In this document: in pieces, positions 24,294 through 32,016 of the stretch
Layout: every line of letters starts with the position of its first letter
Numbering within the stretch: position 1 is the first letter of the stretch
Source of the DNA: Spirosoma pollinicola
GTDB taxonomy: Bacteria > Bacteroidota > Bacteroidia > Cytophagales > Spirosomataceae
Direction of reading: 5' to 3'
Assembly: GCF_002831565.1 (NCBI RefSeq)
Contig: NZ_CP025096.1
Coordinates: 1,178,001-1,242,000 of the forward strand
Length of the DNA: 64,000 nt
Notes under the pieces: model-generated
Databases searched by the model: none
Seen by the model: only the letters and a program-made list of their open reading frames with translations
What the model was told of the DNA's origin: nothing
Made by a program: the position numbers and the translations under genes

Positions 24294-26709
24294 ATTTACC
24301 CCCAAACGGGAGTACGACTTTCACACTGATATTCCGGCCCATGTTATACACGCCACGTCGGCCGGTAGCCTCGTTGACGCCAAAGTATTTAAGTCGGTTC
24401 TGATGGCTCTGGTAGGCAACATCGAAGATGTTTTGCACAGTCAGGTATAGCGAACCTAGCACACGCCCGTTGCTATTGACAAGGTCGGTACCACCGCCCA
24501 GATTAATGAGTGTATAGCCCGGCGTTTCTGTCTCGGTGCCATAGGCAAGCAACGCTTCTGTCTGTTTCCAGTTCTGTTCAACTTCCAGCAAGGCGTATAG
24601 ATTTCGCCAATGATTTCCTGCTTCGGTTTTCGTAAACTTCACTTGCCCGATAACGCGAGGTGGCGGCAGGAAAGGCAAATAACGAGCCGAATCCGTAGTA
24701 GCAGTAAGATTGCGCGAGCGCACCAGCGAGTAGGAGGTAGTAAAGTGGAACCACCGTGCCGCGTGAGGATTGAAGGCCAGCTGAGCTTCGCCCCCAAACA
24801 AAACGGCGTTGCCCTGCTTGTAGCGGTAGGTCAGAATCGGTCGGCTCGGGTCCACGATAGAGTCTTGTCCCAATCGGTTAAGTACTTTCTCCGAATAGGT
24901 ATAGTTGTTAATCCGATTCTGGAACAGGCTAGCCGTAATGGATACATCGGGCGATTCATAGTTGATACCCAGATCACCCTGCCAGGATGTTTCGGAGAGC
25001 AGATTAGGGCTACCAATTTCATAGCGGAAAGTACCCGCATGTTCGCCATTGGCCGATAGTTCAGGTGTTGAAGGCGCTCGGAAACCCCGCCCGATATTCA
25101 TTTTTACTGTCCAGCGACTTGACAACGAATAGGTAGCGCCAAAACTGGCCGTTGGATTGGCGTAGATTTTATCCAAACCGGCAAACCGCACCTGACTACT
25201 AACCGTTTCGCTGAAAACGCCATTCTTATCTGCGTAAAGCTTATTGATGTGCATACGTCGGATATCCATGCGTATGCCGCCGTTTATAGTCAGGCGGTCG
25301 GTTTTCTTTTGGGCAAACAGAAACAGCCCATTGTCCCAGGAGCGATAGCCGGGATAAAGTATTTGTAAGCCCTTGTTTTGATTGTACTGCCAGAGGCCAT
25401 TACCACCAATGGTAAAATCCCAGCCGTTGTGGCCGCCGAAGTAATATTTCAGATCATAAAAGACGTTTTGTAGATAGAAATACAAAGCGGGTTGGCCGGG
25501 TGTAAGGGTGCTGGCGAATTCCTGCCTACGATTCTGGCTGTAACTCACAATGGCCGAAATATTGCCGCTGCCTATCTTGGCAAATGTATTCCAGGAAGTC
25601 TTGAAGTTATTGAGATTCTGATAGTTTGCTAACTCAATGGCCCGGCTGTGGAGCGTAGCGTCCGACACGGGCCGTAAGGCTTCTGTCGTATCTGATGTGC
25701 GTACCAACTCCTGAAAACGACCGCTGGGGTCGCGTTCGCCCGTTACGACGTTGATGTCCTGATGCCAGTTGGACATATAGAGTTGAGAATAACCCCATTT
25801 CCGGTTAATACCAATCGTGCCGTTTATATCGAACTCACGATAAGCTGAGCCGTACACAAGCCCATCATATTGATTATGATAGTTGCCCGCGCTTTTGGTG
25901 CTCATCCGCACCCGGCCAAACAGTCCCTTGTGCGTGGTTCCTTCCAGCAATCCCGACAGGCCAATCATACCGTTGTTGCTCTGATAATTGGTTAAAATCT
26001 GCCCTTTCAACACACCCGCTTCGGGTGGGCGGGCCGAGATCAGACTCATTACCCCACCCAGGCCATCAGAGCCGTACAGCAAACTGCCTGAGCCTTTAAT
26101 AATCTCATAGCGGTCAATACTGTATTCATCTACCTGTAAGGCATGTTCTTCGCCCCACTGATTATCCTCCTGTCGAACGCCATCATGAACGGTAATAACC
26201 CGATTGAAGCCTAACCCCCGAATAACAGGCTTCGATAGGCCCACACCGGTTGTAATCTGCGACATACCCGGCAGTTTACCCACTGCATCGACCAGGTTCG
26301 TTGAACTGCCTTGCAGCCATTGAATCTTGTTGTAGGTCATAATCGGCACTGGACTATCTTTTACGGTTGAGCCAGTTGTGAGGCCCGTCACAACAACTTC
26401 CTGAAGTTGGGCTGCATCCGGTTCGAGGCTAAAGTCGGCCGTTGTTTCGCCGGAGAGAAGTCGCAGGGAGCGTGTCTGGGTTTTATAACTCAGAAACCGA
26501 ACTTCCATTTTTTGAGTACCCGCCGGAAGAGCCGACACGCGATAGTGCCCCACCGTGTCTGTTACAGCACCTTTCTTCAGATTGGGAAAGTAAATAGAAA
26601 CCCCGATTAGTGGCTGGCGGGTTGATTTATCGGTGATGATGCCGGAAACAGTCGTTTGCGCCATTGCCAGACCTGGCAAGAGCAGGAAAATAAGGAGAAT
26701 TCGAAGCAT
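24292..26709 (-). CDS. TonB-dependent outer membrane receptor with carboxypeptidase-like regulatory domain
   Basis: Outer-membrane receptor of 805 residues. Signal peptide MLRILLIFLLLPGLAMA; a CarbopepD_reg-like domain (VSGIITDKSTRQPLIGVSIY) at about 20-100; plug domain with LVDAVGKLPGMSQITTG and KPVIRGLGFNRVITV; then a 22-strand barrel ending in a short C-terminal strand with Val and Phe (SVKVVLPFGGK). It lacks the SusC box, so it is more like siderophore or metal receptors. The gene immediately upstream, in the same direction, encodes a His-rich membrane protein, which points to a divalent metal or metal chelate as substrate. The ATG at 26709 starts the signal peptide. Confidence 0.9.
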   Translation of the reverse strand: MLRILLIFLLLPGLAMAQTTVSGIITDKSTRQPLIGVSIYFPNLKKGAVTDTVGHYRVSALPAGTQKMEVRFLSYKTQTRSLRLLSGETTADFSLEPDAAQLQEVVVTGLTTGSTVKDSPVPIMTYNKIQWLQGSSTNLVDAVGKLPGMSQITTGVGLSKPVIRGLGFNRVITVHDGVRQEDNQWGEEHALQVDEYSIDRYEIIKGSGSLLYGSDGLGGVMSLISARPPEAGVLKGQILTNYQSNNGMIGLSGLLEGTTHKGLFGRVRMSTKSAGNYHNQYDGLVYGSAYREFDINGTIGINRKWGYSQLYMSNWHQDINVVTGERDPSGRFQELVRTSDTTEALRPVSDATLHSRAIELANYQNLNNFKTSWNTFAKIGSGNISAIVSYSQNRRQEFASTLTPGQPALYFYLQNVFYDLKYYFGGHNGWDFTIGGNGLWQYNQNKGLQILYPGYRSWDNGLFLFAQKKTDRLTINGGIRMDIRRMHINKLYADKNGVFSETVSSQVRFAGLDKIYANPTASFGATYSLSSRWTVKMNIGRGFRAPSTPELSANGEHAGTFRYEIGSPNLLSETSWQGDLGINYESPDVSITASLFQNRINNYTYSEKVLNRLGQDSIVDPSRPILTYRYKQGNAVLFGGEAQLAFNPHAARWFHFTTSYSLVRSRNLTATTDSARYLPFLPPPRVIGQVKFTKTEAGNHWRNLYALLEVEQNWKQTEALLAYGTETETPGYTLINLGGGTDLVNSNGRVLGSLYLTVQNIFDVAYQSHQNRLKYFGVNEATGRRGVYNMGRNISVKVVLPFGGK

Positions 26710-26824
26710 GAAAGAGAGGGTAGCATTGAATGAATAGACCAATCGAATTTATACACGGAACCATACCAGACCGCTACCTCAAAATAAGGCCAGTAGATAC
26801 GTCATGTACGACAAAGAAGGGGAA

Positions 26825-27196
26825 CTATATCAAATGCACCGGGGGACCTCGATGGCGAAACGCAACGTGCGAAGACGTGAAGAAAAAATACGATGGCGCT
26901 GTTCCGCCAGCCGCCAACAGAACAATAATGACAATGAGAGCCACCCAGGCAACAGCGTCTGGATTAGCATACAACGCATTGGCAAAGGCATCGAGCCAGA
27001 TCAGTTCATCGCGAGTGTGGGCATGAGTAGGAAACTGCGTACCCGGCGATGACTTGTAGGGGTGGGCATGGCAAATAATCGTCCCATCGGCTAAACGGTG
27101 GGCATGGCGAAACACGACCCCGTTGATCAGTACGGCGACGTACAGACCAAACAAAAAACGGGCTATCCCAAACCGATAACGATCAATACCGAACAC
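26825..27196 (-). CDS. His-rich small membrane protein upstream of the TonB receptor
   Basis: Predicted 123-residue protein, start GTG at 27196 (no ATG is available). An N-terminal hydrophobic helix (FLFGLYVAVLINGVVF) is followed by a loop with HAHRLADGTIICHAHPYK and FPTHAHTRDEL, carrying many His residues and a Cys, then a second strong transmembrane helix (VAWVALIVIIVLLAAGG). The His-x-His pairs look like a periplasmic metal-binding loop between two membrane helices. It precedes the TonB receptor by 115 bp on the same strand, probably one transcript. I recognise this pairing from other Bacteroidota but know no named family; a role in sensing or handling a transition metal is inferred. Confidence 0.72.
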   Translation of the reverse strand: MFGIDRYRFGIARFLFGLYVAVLINGVVFRHAHRLADGTIICHAHPYKSSPGTQFPTHAHTRDELIWLDAFANALYANPDAVAWVALIVIIVLLAAGGTAPSYFFFTSSHVAFRHRGPPVHLI

Positions 27197-27523
27197 GCTG
27201 ATAGTGAGAAACTAAAGAAAGTAGTCGTAAAAATACCAAATGAAAATTATAGATTAGTCAGGTCGTTCATTTACTTATATTAAAGACGAAAAAAGTTGGC
27301 ACAATAATTGAGAACGATTAAGTGGTTGTGAAAGTGACAATAACTTTACGTGTTTTAAAAGATTAGGCGTATATTAGAATTCAAACTTTTTCAAATCCGT
27401 CTTGTTTTTGGATAAAGTCAAGTTTAACTTTGAATATGAATATAAAGCCCGTTCTGTAGAAATCCTACAAGTTATCTATTAGGAATAACCGTAAACTTAA
27501 CTTTAAAACTACTCCCTAAGCTG
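27197..27523. other. Divergent AT-rich control region
   Basis: A 327-bp gap between the His-rich gene and a small membrane protein gene. It holds the candidate promoter at 27402-27432 for the latter. No convincing Fur- or Zur-type dyad was found for the metal-linked operon. Confidence 0.45.
27402..27432 (+). promoter_or_regulatory. Candidate promoter TTG-N20-TAACTTTG
   Basis: TTG at 27402-27404 and TAACTTTG at 27425-27432 fit the Bacteroidota -33/-7 pattern, about 90 bp before the small ORF at 27524. Confidence 0.45.
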
Positions 27524-27712
27524 ATGAGAAATTTTCGTTTATACATGATTTTTCAGTGGGTCTTTTTTTTACCTATTATTCTACCGTTGTGCATCATCTT
27601 CGGCGCTTTACGTGGGATTGTTCAAATGATTGAGCGTGTTATGGAACAAATTATTTTGGATGTATCGCCTTCTGAGCCACAAAATACGACTCGAACGCTA
27701 ACAGAACGCTGA
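27524..27712 (+). CDS. Small single-pass membrane protein, unknown
   Basis: Predicted 62-residue protein. One strong hydrophobic segment near residues 8-30 (IFQWVFFLPIILPLCIIFGA) is followed by an amphipathic helix (IVQMIERVMEQIIL) and a polar tail. I do not recognise a family. Support comes from a plausible promoter upstream and a strong hairpin terminator 34 bp downstream, which together frame it as its own transcription unit. The ATG at 27524 is the only start giving this layout. Could be a regulator of an envelope process or a toxin-like peptide; no antisense RNA was seen. Confidence 0.55.
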   Translation: MRNFRLYMIFQWVFFLPIILPLCIIFGALRGIVQMIERVMEQIILDVSPSEPQNTTRTLTER

Positions 27713-27745
27713 TTTAATACTAGTGCATACTAGTTTATCATATAA

Positions 27746-27784
27746 AAGGGCCGCATTTTCTGGGGATCAGAAAATGCGGCCCTT
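27746..27784. terminator. Hairpin terminator, 17-bp perfect stem
   Basis: Perfect arms 27746-27762 and 27768-27784 (AAGGGCCGCATTTTCTG) with a 5-nt loop, then a T-rich stretch. It lies between the small membrane protein and the convergent pseudouridine synthase gene. Confidence 0.85.
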
Positions 27785-27814
27785 ACATTTTTTCAAAAAA
27801 GCAAGTCAAGGGTC

Positions 27815-28561
27815 TTATTCAAATGTGAAATCCAGATTCTTGTCATTATAGATTTCTGTATCTAACTCCAAAAATTCTTCCCAGAAAGGATCGTTGGGTA
27901 GACCCGCTTTGCAAATGATGGGCCGATCTGGCGCACCAACTTGCTTGATCGGGTGGAGAAAATACAACCGCCGGGCGTGCAGGTAAATTTTCTTGTCGGC
28001 AACTGCCCGGTCATAACCATACTTGATATCGCCCCGGATTGGGCAACCCATGTGGGCCAACTGCGACCGAATCTGGTGAGGACGTCCTGTAATAGGATTT
28101 ACTTCCAGTAAATAGTGTTCGTTGATTTTACCAAGTACCCGATAGGATAGTTCAGCCTTCTGCGACTTAGGAACCTCGAAGTCGTGGACCGTTACCTGAT
28201 TTTTTTGTTCATCCTTAGTAATCCAGCCAACGAGTTTATCGGCATCTTTTGGTGGTTTCCGCCGAACAACGGCCCAATAGGTTTTTTGTACCTGACGCTT
28301 CCGAAAGATTTCGTTCATGCGTTCCAGTGCTTTCGATGTACGGGCAAAAACGACCAGACCGCTAACAGGACGGTCGAGACGATGAACCAGTCCTAAGAAA
28401 ACTTCCCCTGGTTTATTGTATTTCTCTTTGACGTAGTCTTTCAGGACATCCAGTAGCGTGGTGTCGCCGGTGCGATCGCCCTGTACTAAAATACCCGGAT
28501 CTTTATTGACAATGAGCAGGTGGTTGTCTTCGTAAACCACCTGAAATGGCTTTTTATTCAT
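27815..28561 (-). CDS. RluA-family RNA pseudouridine synthase
   Basis: Pseudouridine synthase of 248 residues. The catalytic motif is VHRLDRPVSGLVVFART with Asp63 as nucleophile; NPITGRPHQIRSQLAHMG is the conserved RluA-type segment near the C-terminal half. There is no S4 domain, so this is a short member similar to TruC or short RluA forms. Target RNA cannot be stated. The ATG at 28561 is fixed by the DNHLLIVNKDPG opening. It is transcribed in the same direction as panB, separated by a degenerate inverted repeat. Confidence 0.9.
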   Translation of the reverse strand: MNKKPFQVVYEDNHLLIVNKDPGILVQGDRTGDTTLLDVLKDYVKEKYNKPGEVFLGLVHRLDRPVSGLVVFARTSKALERMNEIFRKRQVQKTYWAVVRRKPPKDADKLVGWITKDEQKNQVTVHDFEVPKSQKAELSYRVLGKINEHYLLEVNPITGRPHQIRSQLAHMGCPIRGDIKYGYDRAVADKKIYLHARRLYFLHPIKQVGAPDRPIICKAGLPNDPFWEEFLELDTEIYNDKNLDFTFE

Positions 28562-28575
28562 AATGCATACTGTAT

Positions 28576-28636
28576 AATGAATGACGTATAATGAAAAATG
28601 GAAGCTTACTTCATTTTCTATTGTACATTATTCATT
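28576..28636. repeat. Degenerate 25-bp inverted repeat between panB and the RluA-type gene
   Basis: Arms 28576-28600 and 28612-28636 match at 20 of 25; all five differences are transitions. Words ATAATGA and AATGAATG resemble the repeat at 10824. The right arm ends 11 bp before the panB stop. Confidence 0.65.
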
Positions 28637-28647
28637 TACCTTCTAAC

Positions 28648-29466
28648 TCAATACGCTTCTTTCTCGTTCGGAAAGTCGTTGGTTTTCACATCATCTACAT
28701 AATGGGCAATGGCCTCAGTCATAACCTTATGCAGATCGGCATACCGACGCAGGAAGCGTGGTTTAAATTCATTTGTAATGCCTAGCAGATCATGGATAAC
28801 CAGAATCTGGCCATCGGCATCCGGACCTGCGCCAATTCCGATTGTTGGAATGCTAATGCTCTTCGACACCGTTTTGGTGAGTGCTGCCGGAATTTTTTCG
28901 AGCACGACCGCAAAACAGCCAATAGCCTCCAGCATGTGAGCATCGTCGATTAATTTCTGTGCTTCGGCATCTTCTTTGGCACGAACGGCGTATGTGCCAA
29001 ACTTGTAAATGGATTGGGGCGTCAGGCCAAGGTGCCCCATTACAGGAACGCCGGCGCTTAGTATACGCACGATGGATTCTTTAATTTCCAGACCACCTTC
29101 CATTTTTACAGCATGGGCGCCCGATTCTTTCATGATTCGAATAGCCGACCGAAGGGCCTCTGTCGAGTTACCCTGGTAGGAGCCAAACGGCAAATCGACA
29201 ACCACCAACGCTCGTTTAACTCCCCGCACGACCGAACTGGCATGATAAATCATTTGGTCGAGCGTAATGGGCAGCGTTGTTTCATGGCCCGCCATGACGT
29301 TTGAGGCCGAGTCGCCAACCAGAATTAGTTCGACCCCGGCTGCATCCACAACCTGGGCCATAGCGTGGTCGTAGGCTGTTAGGGCAGAGATTTTCTCGCC
29401 TTTATTTTTCAGTTCCTGAATAGTATGCGTAGTAACTCGCTTGATGTCAGGATTATGTACAGACAT
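28648..29466 (-). CDS. panB: 3-methyl-2-oxobutanoate hydroxymethyltransferase
   Basis: Ketopantoate hydroxymethyltransferase of pantothenate and coenzyme A synthesis; adds a hydroxymethyl group from 5,10-methylene-THF to 2-oxoisovalerate. A TIM barrel of 272 residues with the family stretches [45 protein letters not shown] (metal and catalytic region), [13 protein letters not shown] and [18 protein letters not shown]. The length is typical and the ATG at 29466 fits. panC and panD are not in the window. Confidence 0.96.
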   Translation of the reverse strand: MSVHNPDIKRVTTHTIQELKNKGEKISALTAYDHAMAQVVDAAGVELILVGDSASNVMAGHETTLPITLDQMIYHASSVVRGVKRALVVVDLPFGSYQGNSTEALRSAIRIMKESGAHAVKMEGGLEIKESIVRILSAGVPVMGHLGLTPQSIYKFGTYAVRAKEDAEAQKLIDDAHMLEAIGCFAVVLEKIPAALTKTVSKSISIPTIGIGAGPDADGQILVIHDLLGITNEFKPRFLRRYADLHKVMTEAIAHYVDDVKTNDFPNEKEAY

Positions 29467-29480
29467 AGTGTCGGGTAACG

Positions 29481-29579
29481 GTTTACGGATTTCGGTTTGA
29501 GGTCATAAAAGTACGACTTTTTACCGACGCCCTTCGTTTACACCAGACGGTCTTGCACCGAAAACTGAAAACGGTAAAC
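29481..29579. repeat. Weak inverted repeat between the EnvC-like gene and panB
   Basis: GTTTACGGATTTCGGTTT (29481-29498) and a degenerate complement ending at 29579, directly before the EnvC-like stop at 29580. About three quarters of positions pair. Listed because its placement matches the other repeats. Confidence 0.4.
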
Positions 29580-31022
29580 TTATCGTTGCATGAGCCACGA
29601 CTCGGGGTTGAGCTTGGTGAACTCTTTCCAGATCTGGAACTGGATTTCTGATACACCGTTTTTGTCGGTTGCTACGGTGCCAATGGATTCGCGGGCCTTC
29701 ACGCGCTGGCCAACCCGAACCGATACGCTGCGGAGCTTGGCATATACCGTGAAATAGTCACCATGCTGAATCGCTACAACATTGTTCATGCCAGGCATAT
29801 TAGCTACGTCCTGCACAATACCGTCATAAACGGATCGTACGCCCTCGCCCGCATTAGTTTGGATATCAATACCCTGGTTTTCAACGTATATACCCTTCAG
29901 AACAGGGTGAGCTTTCCGGCCAAAGTGATCAGAGATAAATCCCTTTGTTACCGGCCAGGGCAGGCGTGCCCGCGCACCCGTGAATGATGAAGCCAGAGCC
30001 GCTTCTTCATCATTCAGGTTATTATTCCTGCGTTCGTCGGGCTTTCTGGCAGCTGGCTCAGCCGGTTCGGTTTCCCGTTCTACAGGACGCTCTACTTTCG
30101 CGACATCGGCGGGGGTGGGTTTTTCACCAGCTTTCTCGGCCGCAGCGATAGCGGCTTCGGCGCGTTTACGTTCGGCGGCTTTGCGCGCTGCTTCGGTCCG
30201 GGCAATCCGGTCGCGGTCGGCTCGTTCGCGGGCCTCGCGGTCAGCACGCTCTTTGGCTTCGCGCAGAATCAACCGTTTAATTAAAGCTTCCAGTTGAGCC
30301 ACCGACCGGCGGCTCTCGTCCAACTCGGTTTTAAGTTCCGATTCTTTCTGGCTTAATTCTTTAACAACCTGATTTTTGACAACTTTCAGCGTTTCGAGGC
30401 TTTTTGTCTCGTTTACTTTGGCCCCAATTGTATTTTTCTGTTCCTGCCGTTTCCGTAAAGTCGCCTGTTGCTTGCCCTGCAACATTGTTTTAACATTGTT
30501 CATCTGCCGTACCTGGCTTAAGCGGGCATCTGAGTACTGGCGTAAGTACCGATATCGGGCAACAAGTTGATTGAAGTTATCGGCAGCAAACAAAAAGCCC
30601 AGTGGGTTTACCTGCTGCCGTCGTTTGTCGGCTGCATAAATCATGGAGCCATATTCGGCCCGAAGTTTATTGAGGTCTTTGGTCAGTGTGTTACTTGCCT
30701 GCCGGAGTTCGGCAATTTCGGATTCGGTTAACCGGAGGTCTTTATTGAGCAAGCCAATTTGTTTCGATTGCGTCTGAATCTGCTGGTCTAACGCTTTTAG
30801 CTGACCCAGACCCGCTTGTTTCTCCGATGCTGTTTGCTTGAGAATCGTTCGAATCTGGCCCATTTTCTCCAGGTTTTGTTTCTTTTCTTTCTCCAAAGCC
30901 TGCCTGTTGGTTACCGGTTGCTGCGCCAGTACAGATTCTGTCAGGCACAGACAACTTAGTAGAACCAAGCTGCAAACCGGCCAACGAATAAGGTGGAGAA
31001 CGTGGAAAATCGTAGGGTGCAT
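29580..31022 (-). CDS. EnvC-like murein hydrolase activator (degenerate LytM/M23 domain)
   Basis: Periplasmic protein of 480 residues: signal peptide, then a long coiled coil (about 35-260, ending in an Arg/Glu/Ala-rich helix), then a LytM/M23 domain from about 355 (GFISDHFGRKAHPV). The zinc ligands of active M23 peptidases are altered: the usual HxGxD reads NQGID, and the usual HxH near the end reads EIQFQIW. This matches EnvC and NlpD, whose LytM domains are inactive and switch on amidases during cell division. Third gene of a TPR-DUF4292-EnvC set on the minus strand. Partner amidase not in the window. Confidence 0.87.
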   Translation of the reverse strand: MHPTIFHVLHLIRWPVCSLVLLSCLCLTESVLAQQPVTNRQALEKEKKQNLEKMGQIRTILKQTASEKQAGLGQLKALDQQIQTQSKQIGLLNKDLRLTESEIAELRQASNTLTKDLNKLRAEYGSMIYAADKRRQQVNPLGFLFAADNFNQLVARYRYLRQYSDARLSQVRQMNNVKTMLQGKQQATLRKRQEQKNTIGAKVNETKSLETLKVVKNQVVKELSQKESELKTELDESRRSVAQLEALIKRLILREAKERADREARERADRDRIARTEAARKAAERKRAEAAIAAAEKAGEKPTPADVAKVERPVERETEPAEPAARKPDERRNNNLNDEEAALASSFTGARARLPWPVTKGFISDHFGRKAHPVLKGIYVENQGIDIQTNAGEGVRSVYDGIVQDVANMPGMNNVVAIQHGDYFTVYAKLRSVSVRVGQRVKARESIGTVATDKNGVSEIQFQIWKEFTKLNPESWLMQR

Positions 31023-31045
31023 AGGGTATAAACCAACGAACAGAC

Positions 31046-31918
31046 TTAAGGTCGACGGGTGTAGTTAGACGGAATAGTGAACGGGAAGCCCGGGTTTTTT
31101 TCAACTAACTCAACTTTATTATGCTTGATACGCAGTAATGTCTGGTAAAATTGCCCATCCGCCTGCGACTTATAATCGACCGTTACTAAACTAGTGTAAG
31201 GAAACAGGAAGTTGTTGAGTGAGCTAAAGTCCTCATAGTCAAGTCGCAACGTATTTTTCGTCGGCTGCTCGGTTACCATCAATTTTTTTAGTTTCCGATC
31301 TTGTTCGCCAATGTAATTTTCGACTAGCACCTTACCCTCACTTTGGCGTAGTAATAAGTAATCCCGCTCGTTTTTGATTTTTTGCGCCGGCCGTTTAGGT
31401 AAGGGAAGGTTTCCAACAATGAGGGCTTGGAGTAGTTCGAAGTTCATATTGAAATTGAACTGCTTGCTCAAGGCCGGAAAATCATGAACGGAGTATTCCC
31501 GGTGTATCTTATCAATAATAATAATTGAATCGCGGGTGATCAATCCGCGAACGGCCTCAATGCCCAGCTTGGAAACCGATAACCATATCAAACTGTCTTT
31601 CCGAACCCGGATATTGACATTGGCATTGTCAATATCCTGATCGCGACTTTTAAATGAAATCTTCGACTTGGCCGTCAAATAGCGAAAATCAATTTCGGCT
31701 ACGTTGGTGCGGGCTTCTTCGATACCGGGCCGGGCTGGCGCCGGGGAAACTACAGAAACAGAATCGGCGGGTAATGCCGGACGGGTAGCAAGGGTCGAAT
31801 CTATAGGGGTGGGAGAAACCGGATTTTGTCCTGTGCTGTGCGACATATGATGTCGTCGGCAACCTTCCGAACTTAGAATCACGCCCAACAGAAACGCAAC
31901 GAACAGGTGTTTAGTCAT
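31046..31918 (-). CDS. DUF4292 lipoprotein
   Basis: Predicted lipoprotein of 290 residues; the signal peptide MTKHLFVAFLLGVILSSEGC ends in a lipobox cysteine. The rest matches the DUF4292 type: FRYLTAKSKISFKSRD, VNIRVRKDSLIWLSVSKLGIEAVR and DFPALSKQFNFNMNFELLQAL. The predicted fold is a half barrel like LolA/LolB, which carries lipid-modified proteins or lipids. It lies between the TPR protein and the EnvC-like gene with a gap of only 23 bp to the latter, an order that I know to recur in Bacteroidota. A role in lipoprotein or LPS handling is plausible but unproven. Confidence 0.82.
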   Translation of the reverse strand: MTKHLFVAFLLGVILSSEGCRRHHMSHSTGQNPVSPTPIDSTLATRPALPADSVSVVSPAPARPGIEEARTNVAEIDFRYLTAKSKISFKSRDQDIDNANVNIRVRKDSLIWLSVSKLGIEAVRGLITRDSIIIIDKIHREYSVHDFPALSKQFNFNMNFELLQALIVGNLPLPKRPAQKIKNERDYLLLRQSEGKVLVENYIGEQDRKLKKLMVTEQPTKNTLRLDYEDFSSLNNFLFPYTSLVTVDYKSQADGQFYQTLLRIKHNKVELVEKNPGFPFTIPSNYTRRP

Positions 31919-31931
31919 TTTATGGATTTCG

Positions 31932-32013
31932 GGTTTATCATTTATCGTCTACAGTGGTCAGTGTGAACAAAAAAGTGTAACACATACAAGCTGTAGCGTA
32001 TAAATCGTAAACC
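31932..32013. repeat. Degenerate 21-bp inverted repeat between TPR and DUF4292 genes
   Basis: Arms 31932-31952 and 31993-32013 (GGTTTATCATTTATCGTCTAC type) match at 16 of 21. The right arm ends 3 bp before the TPR gene stop at 32017. Confidence 0.5.
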
Positions 32014-32016
32014 GTT

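Noticed and set aside
24292..26709. SusC-type receptor of a polysaccharide utilisation locus
   Set aside because: No SusD partner and the length of 805 residues is below typical SusC size; the His-rich neighbour suggests metal instead.
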